The notes beneath the pieces were generated by a model that was not told the origin of the DNA, searched no databases, and saw nothing but the letters and a program-made list of their open reading frames with translations. Positions 49,560 to 60,005 of a stretch of 64,000 nucleotides of DNA are shown here, in pieces. The stretch is from Takakia lepidozioides. Its lineage: Eukaryota; Streptophyta; Takakiopsida; Takakiales; Takakiaceae. The position numbers were made by a program, and so were the translations under genes. Within the stretch, counting starts at the first letter, position 1; each line of letters begins with the position of its first letter. The DNA lies in the NCBI GenBank assembly GCA_030704615.1, contig CM060734.1:31076042-31140041 (forward strand). The letters run 5' to 3'.

Positions 49560-50760
49560 ATCTTCTAGAAGCAACCGCCCACTTGGCGGTCGCTCTATTT
49601 TCCGAAAAATAAAATAAAAACGACCGCCAGAACTGGCGGTCGCTCCATTTTCTGAAAATAAAATAAAGAAGCGACCGCCAGCATTGCCGGTCGCTACATT
49701 TACAGGGACATTAAGAATTAAAGCGACCGCCAGTATTGGCGGTCGCTTCATTTCGAATTTTTTTGAAATAAAATCGTCATTTATAAAACTAAAATAATTA
49801 CAGCGACCGCCAGTAATGCTCCATTTTCAACAAAATTTTAATAAAAGTGACCGCCACTAATGGCGGTCGCTGCATTTACAAAAAAAAACACATTCGAAGG
49901 TATGTACCAGGGGCTGGGCACTGGGAAAATTGGGTGTGGTTTGGAAAAAATTTGGCATCACGAGTAAGAGGAAAATGGAGCGACCACCATTACGACGACC
50001 GCCCGTAATGGTGGTCGCTCAATTTTCCTCCAAAAAACAAAAAAACGACCGCCAGTAATGACGGTCGCTGCATTTTTATAAATAACAATTACAGCGACCG
50101 CCAGCAATGGCGGTCGCTGCATTTTCTAAAAAAAAAACTTCAAGCGACCGCCAGTAATGGAAGTGAGGGGAAAATGACTCGGAGCTTATATGCCCCCCCG
50201 CCTCATTCCTCGCTCCACGCGCAGGGCAGACCTCGTAGAAGCGACCGCCACCTTGGCGGTCGCTCTATTTCGCAAAAAATAAAATAAAAGCGACCTCCAG
50301 TAATGGCGGTCGCTGCATTTACAACAAAAAAAAAACTTCAAGCGACCGCCGGTAATGGAAGTAAGGGGAGAATTTGTCCGAGCTTATATGCCCCCCCCCC
50401 CCCGGCGCCTCACTCCTCGCTCCATGCGCAGGGCATACCTCGTAGAAGCGACCGCCACCTTGGCGGTCGCTCCATTTAGAATCCCAAAAAAACGATCGCA
50501 AAATATGGCGATCGATCCATTTTCCAAAATTAAAAAAACAACCGACTGGCGGTTGCTGGATTTTCAGAAAAAATAGAAATTTAAAGCGACCACCAGTATG
50601 GGCGGTCGCTCCATTTACATAAAATATATTACGAACGACCGCCAGTTCTGGCGGTCGCTGAATTTATGAAAAAATAAAAGACGACCGCTACTACATCGTG
50701 TTTGCTGCATTTACAAAGAATAAAAAATAAATGCGATCGCCAGTGATGCCGGTCGCTGCT
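49560..50760. repeat. Array of about 20 GCGACCGCC...GGCGGTCGC hairpins
   Basis: Units of about 24 bases, such as GCGACCGCCAGTAATGGCGG followed by TCGC, recur every 45-60 bases in A/T-rich spacers. Many are near 49619, 49671, 49722, 49849, 50043, 50093, 50240, 50447, 50587, 50633 and 50731. Three GC-rich blocks with CTTATA.GCCCC and a CTCATTCCTCG.-CCACGCGCA.GGCA phrase (49510, 50188, 50383) form a longer-range repeat of about 200 bases in the later copies. Several units carry paired base changes that keep the stem. Confidence 0.85.
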
Positions 50761-50783
50761 TTAAAATAAAAATGAATGTAGAG

Positions 50784-50867
50784 TTTTATCAACTGTGCCG
50801 CTACAAGAAACCTCCATGGGTAGATGGTTAGCTGGAAGCGGCAGTTGTAGCGGCACAGTTGATAAAA
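50784..50867. repeat. Perfect 23-bp inverted repeat at the edge of the hairpin array
   Basis: TTTTATCAACTGTGCCGCTA plus CAA (50784-50806) is exactly reverse-complementary to 50845-50867, with a 38-base loop. It sits exactly where the hAT coding sequence stops and the GACCGCC array begins, so it may mark a foldback insertion. Confidence 0.85.
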
Positions 50868-51618
50868 TCAGGCGAGCATGACATTGAACAATGGTCTGTT
50901 TGTAACAGAACTCCAACCATCGGCATATATAGTGCTTCCATATTTTCTGATGCACTCGCCCGTGTTATCGTTAAACTTTTGGGTAAGCTCGGTCATGGCG
51001 TCTTCTAGCAATCATGTGCGGAGATTATGATAAGTCGGAGGCACGTACGTGGATCTGGACTCCGAGGTTGCTCTAACGGCAGAAACAAATGTCGGAAGCC
51101 TTGTCACATTAAATGATATGTTGGCCTCGAAGAAAAACCGCATCAATTTTTTATCCAACTGTTTTTTCGCAGACAAGTTAAGACCTTCCTGCATGGATTG
51201 TTGTCATAATCCTCTACTCCGTTGAAGTGTAGGGGTACAAAGAGGTGTTGAAGCAGGTGTTGCTCCGGCACAATCTACTTGTCCAAGGACACCTGAAGCC
51301 TCACAAGAGTCGCCTTAGGTACTAATCGGGGCATCCTGACGGGAAGATGGAGTGTTCTGCTCAGAGGTCATGTCTAGATCTAGAGACATTGGAATATTGC
51401 CTCCACACTGGGCAAAATGGCTTTTTACCCGCATAGATGCTTTTAAGGCATAAACCCACCCCAACGCTCTTCACACCTCCATAGCCGAGGTGAGCGAGCA
51501 ACCGATCCTTACGATAAGAAAATTTTAATCCACATAGGTTGCACTCAAGACTACCAGTGGTACTGACAATGTTCTGGATTGCCGTATACCAAGGGCTCCA
51601 TTCCTCCCTCATCTTCAC
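50868..51618 (-). pseudogene. hAT-family transposase remnant (BED finger and DUF659 part)
   Basis: Minus strand, N-terminal to C-terminal. A BED-type finger (CNLCGLKFSYRKDRLLAH, then GVGLC) lies in 51618-51361. A middle part contains LMRFFFEANISFNVTRLP and YVPPTYHNLRT (51194-51012). A segment ending ADGWSSVTNRPLFNVML, the DUF659 core with the first acidic catalytic residue, runs to about 50880. This is the order in plant hAT transposases. Frame breaks lie between the blocks, and the rest of the RNase-H-like domain is missing: the frame runs into a 23-bp inverted repeat and the hairpin array. Confidence 0.75.
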
Positions 51619-52650
51619 CCAATATCCACTCCCATGGGCCCTAGTGATGTAAGCAATAAAAAATAGTCACCTATAAATGAACGTGTTGTGAATATAGAGT
51701 ACAATGCGATAGCCCAACACTTCTACACCTGTCAGTAACCCAAGTGGGTCAATATGGGTTGTAGTGTTGAGCTTATACAAAATATGCTAAAGTGGCTTTG
51801 GTGGAAGCCACAACGGCAAAATGTGCACACCTTCCTCTTGGGCTACACTCTCGTTCGATGGAAGAGAACATCCAAAGCAACCTCAAGTGTTTGCGCCAGA
51901 AGAAGTGAGGAGCTTGGTGACATTGCTCCCTTATATATGATCCATGAAGGATAAAAGTGAAATGAAAGTGAAATGAATAAATGACGAACCAATAGCCCCT
52001 GTCAAGGACGAGAACATGACTGAACACAAACAAGAGATAAGACTAGAGGTACAAAGCTAGACAAGAAGTCAAGGTCGGCGTGGCCGAATGCACGATGAGT
52101 AAATAGAAATCAAGACGATCTTTATAACAATGAACAAGAGTACAAGATATTGGAACACGACTTGAATACTGGAATGCTGGAAACTGGACTGGAGTACCAG
52201 ATACTGGAAACTGGGCTAGGGTACTGGGAACTAGAAACAAGAGTAGCTTGAACTGATGTTGGCGAGACTGAAGAGTGTCCAGTCTCGCCTCCTATATTGG
52301 AGAAAATCCAAAATCCGGCGAATGGTATTTGCCAAGTATTCGGCTCTTCGTTCTTGACTCAAATGATTTATAGGTTCCTGCAACCATCGATAGTGTCCAA
52401 CACCTTGAACTTGGGACCACGCAGTGATTTGAACATTCTGATTTTCGAAACTGCCTTCAAACATGTATCTCTTTTTCTTTCAGTCGAGGAAACTTGGAAA
52501 TTGTGGGCAAGTGCCAGAGACTGAGTCATAGCTGTGAGAGAGGGTGGGCCAACATTGCATTGACATTCAGGGTGCGCATTTTCAAGGCAGTGTTCAGTGT
52601 TTGATACCTGAGCTAGACTGTGCGCAGTTAGGGAATCGTGTAGCTCATCC
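51619..52650. other. Non-coding stretch with a short minisatellite
   Basis: 52145-52235 repeats TACTGGAAACTGG-like phrases five or six times. No gene was recognised otherwise. Confidence 0.4.
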
Positions 52651-53334
52651 TTGTGTTTATCCTTGTGTGCACAGACAAATTTATGGAGGAAGGTTGAAGC
52701 TGCATGGTATAAGATGGGTTCGGGTGTGTTGCCTCCCCTTGCACCTGCACATTTGGAGACTCAAGCTGCATCGATTGCCAAGTGGGCACGCTCACTGGGC
52801 GCCTCAACCGAGCAAGTCGAGCGGATTGTCAGGTGTCTGAATAAGGACTATCTCTTGTGTTTGAAGAGACCTGCTCGTGTGTGTTGGTCTGGATTTCACA
52901 GCCCTCTAACTTTCGTTACTTGTTTAGGCGCCATTGCGCAGAGATTTTGGGTTGGGTAGATTGCAAGGAGGAAGGAGACCCCATTGGATTCAGCGCAGAG
53001 GTAAACGACATTTTGAGGCTCGAGGTTTGGCATGACTTCCAGGCCTCTTATGCCAGCCACGATGTGGCTCAAACAGCTGGCCAGGGAGAGAGGTAATCGT
53101 ACTGAATCCTCTTTTGATTTCAGGAGTGAGGAGATGGGCAATTTGGCCTACTCTTTGCGCAACTCTCAAAATCCTATATGTGATCCTGTTGGTCACTCCC
53201 AAACTATGGAGGACATGGGGATTTTTGGATCCACAGTGAAAAACCCAGTGGCCGAGCTGCACTTTCAGGATGTGGCATCATCCAGCAATGCCCACGAATT
53301 TGGATCATATGGCATTGTGGTAGACAAGACATGA
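52651..53334 (+). pseudogene. Unrecognised coding-like segment with frame changes
   Basis: Three overlapping forward frames (52651-52959, 52857-53096, 53032-53334) together look protein-like, with stretches such as AASIAKWARSLGASTEQVER, LRLEVWHDFQASYASHDVAQ and FDFRSEEMGNLAYSLRNSQN. No single frame spans them and I could not place splice sites. It may be a decayed host gene or transposon gene of unknown family. Confidence 0.3.
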
Positions 53335-55745
53335 GACATCCTGATTGGTACAGAGAATTATACTGTCTCTTTTTTTGGTGTCTTTGGAGTTCATGTGGTG
53401 TTGTCACAGTCGGGCAGTTGCAGGGTACGGTGGACCAAAAGAGGCAGATTTTTCCTCCATGAAAGTCCATATAGGTACCTCAAATTGAGGGAATTTATCC
53501 AAATATTTAATTTTAGATGATAGATATGATATTTAGTAAAACGTCCCACCCCAAATATGCTAAAAAAATTTTATTAGAGATTTTAGTATTTAATTCTGAA
53601 AAAATAGAAAATCATTATTTATTTCTAATAATTAGAGATTTTTGAATTTATTCCATGTATCACTTTGCACCTCTAGATTATGGGTTTTTACACCTTTTTA
53701 GTAATGATGATATCCCAAAAGCCTCTAAATGAGGATGATGTACATTAGTCCATACCTCTCATTCCTTGATGTTTTTAATCCATACAAAAGTGCATTTGGG
53801 TAGCTTTAAAAAATGGCAGGCTCCAGTCCTTATATGGCCTTTCATTTCCTCTCTTTATTCCGTATGGGGCCCGCTTCCAAGCCTCAATGTGGAGCTGCTC
53901 CTTAACTACAACAAGAGGTCTAAATCTAGGGCCTGTTCATGCCTAGTCTTTGAGACTATCTGGGTAGTATCCTCTGGCAGTTTTGGAAAGCTAGATGCAA
54001 TTGGACTCTGGAAGGTTCTAATGCTACTGATCTACTCTTCTTACTAGGGTCTTTTTGGACCTTACCATAGCTGCTAAGTTGGCTTGGAAAAAAGCGTCTG
54101 CAGATATCACCAAAGCTCCGGAACGCCAACAAGCAATCCTCCACAAATTCGGTTCTACCTGGGGGAGAAGGGGAATCATCTGCTCCTGCTCTGGTCCAGA
54201 TGTCTGCAAGTGGCCAAGGCAGATCCCTCCTCAGTGGAGGGGCAAGCGAACCCTCCTCTTCCGCTTCCCCGGAATTTGACAAGTCAAATATTAACTGGAA
54301 GCACGTTAGGCCCTCCACGAAAACAAGGCTCTCCTACTTAAGATAGACCTGCTTCTTCCTTATCGACCTCATTGGCTTCTCAACATCTCGCATCTCCATT
54401 TCAGAGTTCAATAGTTCTTTGGTCTTTTTAGGCTAAGGTTCACATTTTAGTCTGGTGGGTGATTGCAGCCTACAGTGTCCATTTTTTGACGTAACTACGT
54501 CATTTTTCCTGTACATAGTTTGTTGGTTTTGATCTACAATCTTATATTTCTATGAAATTTATTAAAAGGGACTCACAACATTGTACCTATCTACATGTAG
54601 TATCTACCTTCTGAGACCTGCCGCCAAAACCGTTATCTCTAGAAGTAATGGATTTTATGAAAAGTCCATAAGCTTTTGTTACAGTCCATACAAAACTTGT
54701 TATGGACTCATTATATGTTAGATTTTGTAACATAATTGGATTAGGGGACTTGGCCCTCCCTTGCTATTATGATAAAGAATCTAGTGTGAGAGTTTTGTAA
54801 CATTTTTACTCGTCAAACTAAATTTTATGTATTTTATCAACCTACCAATAACAGCCATTTTCATAAAGTCCTTTACAATATGAAAACCAAAACACCCCAT
54901 GAACTGTCTTCATTAAATACAACCATTTATTATAGATGAAGGGTGGGCCAAGGTCAAATTTTAAAAAACATGTACTTTTGTGATTATGGTCAAGTTTGGA
55001 TTACGTCACGTGTGACACGTGACGGCATATATCCTCCATAATATCTTTCTTTTCCTCATTTGAAATGACAGTATCCCAACAATAGACGTTCCACATGATA
55101 TAATGCAAGTGAATCCATGTTTTGGTGTTTTTTCACGATTTAAAAAAAAAAAATCTTATGTACTTTTATGTAGGCCACATCTTCAACTTTTCGGTCCACT
55201 CTTCGTTGCAACTAGCCTGGTACTCATAAACCTAGGCATTGCTCTAGGTTGATTATTCCTAAGCAGACACCTGATCGTGAATACACCCTCAGGACCTTGC
55301 TTGTTCCATTTAGCTATGTTTTTCCGTTTAGCTATGCTACTTGTCACTGTTCTCCGGAGAATCCATCACGCTTGTCGTGTGTGTGGGCCTTATGGCGGCC
55401 TTGTGCCAATTGGGGTTTTAATTTTTTCCCCCTCAAATAATCCATATTAAAACGTCTCCAGGGCCACTGTTCCCTGTTCTCTCTCAAAAAATTTAAAAAA
55501 AAAATGGCACCCCTAATGTGTTTTCGCTATTACTTAGGTGTATATGGTGTTTTTTTAGTCCATATGGTTTTTCATGTGTAACACTGCAGTCCATAAATTC
55601 AACTTTAAGAGTCCATAGCTCTTTCATAGATGATCATTTTTACAATAATTTTTTTGGAGTATGTCTCTACTGTAGTTACAAATCTTAGACCGTATAAACT
55701 TGTATGAAATATTGAGTTGTGATTTTACTATAAAAGGTACCATGA
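53335..55745. other. Intergenic DNA
   Basis: AT-rich with no recognisable gene or RNA. The left end of the piggyBac element should lie here or further left, but I found no TTAA followed by CCCTTAAGCG. Confidence 0.35.
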
Positions 55746-55749
55746 GGGG

Positions 55750-57240
55750 AAGTAGACGATAGTAAATCAGATTCTGATTATGACTATAATCCAGTCTAAG
55801 ACGATGACCTTGTTGACATTGACAATCCTGACTTCATGGACTATTGTGTGGACACGGGGAATCCACAACGTGAGGTTGGATTATATGATTTGCTGCCCAA
55901 TTGGGAGCAGTGGGGTCCTGCTGAGTTGTTTGGCATTGATGACATGTGGAACTCCTCTGCTACTAAATTGCCAGACATTACATGGTTAGGTGGGGAGTTG
56001 GGTCCTCATTTGCCTTTTAGAGATTCAGCAAATCTAGTTGATTTTTTCAATTTGTTTTGGCCACTGTCAGTCATGCGCCGAATTTGCAGCATGCCAGGAC
56101 AGAAAACGTGAATGGAAACCTGAAAAGAGGTAGATGGTGGTACCCTATCACCGTCCGTGAATTGAAGGCTTGGCTTGCTGTTCACATCCACATGGGAATA
56201 AAAAAAATTCCTGACTAGATTGTATTGGAAAGCCAACAATGTCTTCTTCAATTGCCCTCCCATCATGCGCATTATGTCCCGCAACTGATGGGAGGCAATT
56301 CTGAGGTGCCTCCACCTTGTTGACAATAGGGATGTATGCACTATTGACACCGACCCTGCTTTTGATAAGTTAGGTAAAACCAGGTGGTTGCTAGATGCAC
56401 TAAATGGTTTGTATGCCACGTACATGAGCCCCGAGCAGAATTTGACTGTGGATGCAAATGGTGAAGTATAAGGGCAAGTATGCCCGAATCCAGCAATACC
56501 TGAGCAAGAAGCCCGTGAAGTGGGGTCTGAAGGTGTGGTGTTTGTGTGGTGCATCTTCTAAATATGTTCAGAAGTTAGAGGCCCGAGTGGGCTTTCCTAC
56601 GTGCCTTGATTTGGGGAAGAAGGGTGAGAGAACCTGTAGGCTGGACTATCGTGTTCACATAAGTGGCAAAGTAGCCGCTATTGCCTGGATGGATGTCAAG
56701 TTGGTGACCATGATTTTCACTGCCATTTCCCTTGTCGGTCCTGATTGCTTCATACAAAGATGGCACAAACGGGCAAGATGTGCTGTGCCTACCTCCTCTA
56801 TTGTGGTTCATTACCAGCAGCATATGCGGGGAGTGGATGTTCAGGATCAGCTGCGGGGATCCTACTCTGTTCAGACCTGGGACCATAAATGGTGGCACCG
56901 CTTGTACTTTCATGGAGTTGACACTTCTTTGGTGAATGCTTACATATTGTACCTGGGTTTTATGAGAGGAAAGGGCCGCACTCCTCTTAGCCACATGCTT
57001 TTCAATTTGGAGGTTGCAAAGGGACTAATTGTGGAGTGGGTTCTCCCAGGAGAACAGTGATGCCAGAGGCAGATGTGCCCAACCTGGGGTCCGTGCATTT
57101 CTCTGTAGGAGGAGGAAGTGTGTTGCTTGCAGTATGCATCAAAGGTATTTTTGTCATGCATGTGGAGATGTTTTATGTGCCTTGGACGATGCTTTGTCAA
57201 GAGCCATAGCCTTCTATAATTATAGGTACTTCTATGTTCA
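55750..57240 (+). pseudogene. piggyBac-type transposase, broken (DDE_Tnp_1_7)
   Basis: Begins with an acidic stretch with an in-frame stop at 55797. It then shows LPFRDSANLVDFFNLFWPLS and, in another frame near 56130-56460, WYPITVRELKAWLAVHIHMG followed by a TVD motif like the first catalytic Asp block. The longest frame (56452-57060) has KYARIQQYLSKKPVKWGLKV, then HMRGVDVQDQLRGSYSV (third Asp block), then KWWHRLYFHGVD. The second Asp block appears to be missing, so there is an internal deletion. A Cys-rich C-terminus (CVACSMHQRYFCHACGDVLC, 57120-57180) lies in yet another frame and fits the family's C-terminal cross-brace zinc domain. At least three frame breaks: not active. It cuts and pastes at TTAA in its intact relatives. 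Confidence 0.85.
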
Positions 57241-57718
57241 GTTTTTGATATGGTTGATTTCCTACTGCAGAAACGTGGAGACCTTTGATGCCAAAGAGGA
57301 GGTATCCTCCTTATGACACTTTTTCTACGTAGTGGTGTTCCGTCTTTTTTTGAACACAGTGGTGTGTTTGGGGGTTGGTTTGTTGTTGGTAGCCATGAAA
57401 CGTTTGTACTGAGGATCCAGCCGTAGAGAGTCACTTGACAGTCCAAGGAGAGGTATGATTTTGTGGTTGTGCAGTTTTGGGGTTCACTGGGTCCTAACCT
57501 GGATGGTTTGTTTGCTACTCCAGCTTTTTGCCTTAGTGTCCATGTAGATTGAAGGTACGTTTTCTTTGCTGCAGCAATTTTGTGTTTCAATTAGGACTGA
57601 GTCTATTTTCTTTGTGTCTAGTGTAATTAGGTGGTAGTCCCCCAGTCAAGCGGGAGTGTGCACAAGGGTGGAGACTCCTTCCCTCCCTACTAGGGAGGAG
57701 TCTCCCCCCTCGTGTTCA

Positions 57719-57770
57719 TGTGTGAGTTGCCAATTGGGGCAAGTTAGTGGGTTCAACTCCCTCTCACACA
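57719..57770 (+). ncRNA. tRNA-like mini-structure, copy 1
   Basis: An 8-bp terminal stem TGTGTGAG (57719-57726) with CTCACACA (57763-57770) encloses a D-arm-like hairpin TTGCCAATTGGGGCAA and a T-arm-like hairpin GGGTTCAACTCCC. There is no anticodon arm. The B-box-like element is GGTTCAACTCC. It may be transcribed by pol III, or be a piece of a repeat; expression is unknown. Confidence 0.4.
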
Positions 57771-57851
57771 ATTCGGCGTGTAAATGTGGGTTCATCTCTG
57801 GTTTTTCTGAGTCTGAAAAGATGCTAGTGCTGGTCACATGTTGGTCTTTCT

Positions 57852-57905
57852 TTGTGTGAGTTGCCAGTTGGGGCAGGCCACTGGGTTCAATTCCCACTCA
57901 CACAA
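57852..57905 (+). ncRNA. tRNA-like mini-structure, copy 2
   Basis: A 9-bp terminal stem TTGTGTGAG (57852-57860) with CTCACACAA (57897-57905), a D-like arm TTGCCAGTTGGGGCA and a T-like arm TGGGTTCAATTCCCA. It contains GGTTCAATTCC, one base from the B-box consensus. Same layout as copy 1. Confidence 0.4.
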
Positions 57906-58042
57906 TGGAATTCTCTGTGTTCAGGTTTGTATGCTGTCTCATTGTGTTGGAATTTTGCTGGCCTTCAAGCTTGTGTGGCTGCCTCATCGTCTCTGAATTT
58001 TGGGAGTGTGCAGGTTGTGTGGAACTTGGCCAAAAGCCTTCA

Positions 58043-58092
58043 GCATAGGCTGCCAGTTGGGGCAGCTCCATGGGTTCAAATCCCACCCATGC
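58043..58092 (+). ncRNA. tRNA-like mini-structure, copy 3
   Basis: Terminal stem GCATAGG (58043-58049) with CCCATGC (58086-58092), 6 of 7 pairs. D-like arm CTGCCAGTTGGGGCAG and T-like arm TGGGTTCAAATCCCA. The terminal stem has a different sequence from copies 1 and 2 but still pairs. Confidence 0.4.
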
Positions 58093-58192
58093 TTAGCTAC
58101 TAAGGGTGGGTGATGAAGGTTTGTATGCTGCCCCATTGTCTCTGAATTTTGCTGGCCTTCAAGCTTGTGTGGAACTTGGCCACAAGCATTCA

Positions 58193-58242
58193 GCATGTGC
58201 TACCAGTTGGGGCAGCTCCGTGGGTTCAAATCCCACCCATGC
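58193..58242 (+). ncRNA. tRNA-like mini-structure, copy 4
   Basis: Terminal stem GCATGTG (58193-58199) with CCCATGC (58236-58242), 6 of 7 pairs with one mismatch. D-like arm TACCAGTTGGGGCA (weaker). T-like arm TGGGTTCAAATCCCA. Confidence 0.35.
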
Positions 58243-58349
58243 TTGGCCACTAACTTCTAAGGATGGGTGATGAAGATTTGTATGCTGCCCCACTGTCTCT
58301 AAATTTTGCTGGCCTTCAAGCTTGTGTGGAACTTGGTCATAAGCATTCA

Positions 58350-58399
58350 GCATGGGCTGCCAGCTGGGGCAGCTCTGTGGGTTCAAATCCCACCCATGG
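58350..58399 (+). ncRNA. tRNA-like mini-structure, copy 5
   Basis: Terminal stem GCATGGG (58350-58356) with CCCATGG (58393-58399): six consecutive pairs, the outermost open. D-like arm CTGCCAGCTGGGGCAG, where the changed base lies in the loop. T-like arm TGGGTTCAAATCCCA. Confidence 0.4.
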
Positions 58400-58965
58400 G
58401 TGGGAGATGAAGGAGTTGGTTGCTGTGCTTGATTCTGGCTTTTGCCTTCATGTTGTTGGACTCCATTTTGTGTGCCTTAGGCTTGTGTGGAACTTGGCCA
58501 AAAGAATGAGAGCAGATGGTGGAAGCTGCTGTGCACATGAATGGCACTACTAGGCCGTCCTTCTGCTTCAGCAAAACTGCTGCTGCCTATGCAATTTGAC
58601 CCCCCTTACTTTGACCAGCTGTAAATCAAAAAATATGAATCCAATTTCTGCATTCTATGGCTCATCAGAATGCCAATGTGCTGGACAACACCTATGAGCA
58701 GGATGAGATCCTGCAGATTTCACCCCGTCATTGAAAATTGCAATCAAATTTCCCTTATTGTTTAGGGAGGGGGCCCAAAAAATGGGCTCCACACTCAACG
58801 GTGGTGTTTCTCTGATTTTTGCCTGATTGGCCTGGAAATGTACTGGTGTTTGCAAGGGGTAGGTACGAGAATAATGTCTTGTCAATTTTCCCAAAAACTT
58901 TTTTTTCGCTGAGATATGCTCATTTTTCTAAGCTGGGGTCCATTTTTTTTCAAAAACTCAACATT

Positions 58966-58989
58966 GGGCACTGGGCGCTTAAGGGTTAA
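58966..58989 (-). mobile_element. piggyBac element right end with TTAA
   Basis: The sequence ends GGGCGCTTAAGGG followed by TTAA (58986-58989). Read inward this is TTAA, CCCTTAAGCGCC, close to the terminus at 17980 (CCCCTAAGCGTC). The sequence immediately beyond belongs to a LINE fragment, which suggests that the element inserted into or next to a LINE. Confidence 0.55.
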
Positions 58990-59268
58990 GCATCGGCTCG
59001 GCCACCTACTAACCGACCCAAAAGACATAAACAATGAGATATGGATCCAAGCGTCATCATCCTACACACCCGCTGTTGCAAACTGCCTACATCGCAACCA
59101 ACACAATACCAACCGCATGTGCCAAGTTAAATACTACCCATGGCATGATATAGACGGCTTCTCATTGGATAAACGTGGCTCCCCAACAAACTGTATTCTT
59201 GACCTATTCACAACTCACGTCTATGAATCCTGCCTTAGAGCTCTCTCTAATTCTAAAGCCCCGGGCCC
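58990..59268 (+). mobile_element. LINE reverse-transcriptase-region fragment
   Basis: An open frame contains ILDLFTTHVYESCLRALSNS followed by KAPGPE, typical of the start of the non-LTR reverse transcriptase domain (…SKAPGPDG…). It is cut off by a GA run at 59269-59281 and then by unrelated residues. The left side abuts the piggyBac TTAA end. A short 3' flank at 59303-59350 shares a sequence with the loop of the foldback at 41803-41871. Confidence 0.6.
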
Positions 59269-59299
59269 AGAGAGAGAGAGAAGACTCCGGCCAAAGCCG

Positions 59300-60005
59300 G
59301 CGTAACTAAGAGCCAGTTCGCCTCACGGCTACTGCTCCCTTTCGGGGTGGGCCCTCTCTAAAAAGGTGTCCATAGGACACTAGGAGCCTAGAGGAGCATT
59401 TTAGATCCAGTGGCACAAGTGACATTTTCCAATGTTCAGGAGGAATTCAAAGTGATTAATATGTTTCTAGAACAACAAGCCAAGGTACCGTGGGTACCTG
59501 GGGTACCTAGGATACCCTAGGTACCCCGGGAGCCAGAGAAGGGTCAGATTCGAGTTTACGTTTGTTAGTAATAATGGCTGTGAGGGAGCGTAGGGCAGTG
59601 AGGTGTATTGCTTTGAAACATTTATGAATGGAGAAGATAGTGAGTTTAAAGTTGGTGTGTAGTGCATCAATACTGGCGTTATGAATGCTGCCTCTAGTGC
59701 CAGCCGTGATAACCGTCAAAGGACCAGTGACCCAGCCCTTATGTCGAAGCGCAAGGATAAGTGACGCATATTTTAGCCGTTTGTCTAACGTTGAGTCAGC
59801 GGGGTATCGATCATGGCAGTTGTGAACTCAATAAAGTGGATGGTAAGGTCACTACAACAGATTTCGGCTTTTACGTCTGCTATTTTCCAGTCGTATCAGC
59901 CTTTTACGACTGCATGAGTGCCCAGTCAGATAAACCCAGTCAGTTGTTACAAATGAGTCGTAAGCGCCATAGAGTCGTATCTGCCAGTCGTGGAGCTCAC
60001 TGTTG
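59300..60005. other. Non-coding stretch with a 12-bp-arm palindrome
   Basis: 59500-59527 is a perfect hairpin GGGGTACCTAGG-ATAC-CCTAGGTACCCC inside a cluster of five GTACC motifs. No gene was recognised. Confidence 0.5.

Larger units (their letters stand above)
57910..58520 (+). repeat. About 150-bp tandem repeat carrying the tRNA-like copies
   Basis: Units share TTTGTATGCTG, GTCTCTGAATTTTGCTGGCC and CTTGTGTGGAACTTGGCC, with starts near 57925, 58113 and 58275 and a degenerate last unit to about 58520 lacking the tRNA-like part. It lies between the piggyBac transposase remnant and that element's TTAA end, so it probably belongs to the element's non-coding 3' region. Confidence 0.75.

Noticed and set aside
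49560-50760. CRISPR-like array
   Set aside because: The repeats are palindromic, the spacers are A/T-rich, similar to each other and of uneven length, and the DNA is from a plant nucleus.
53956-54341. Overlapping ORFs on both strands
   Set aside because: Similar lengths in several frames, no recognised family and no splice borders; most likely chance in a locally GC-richer stretch.
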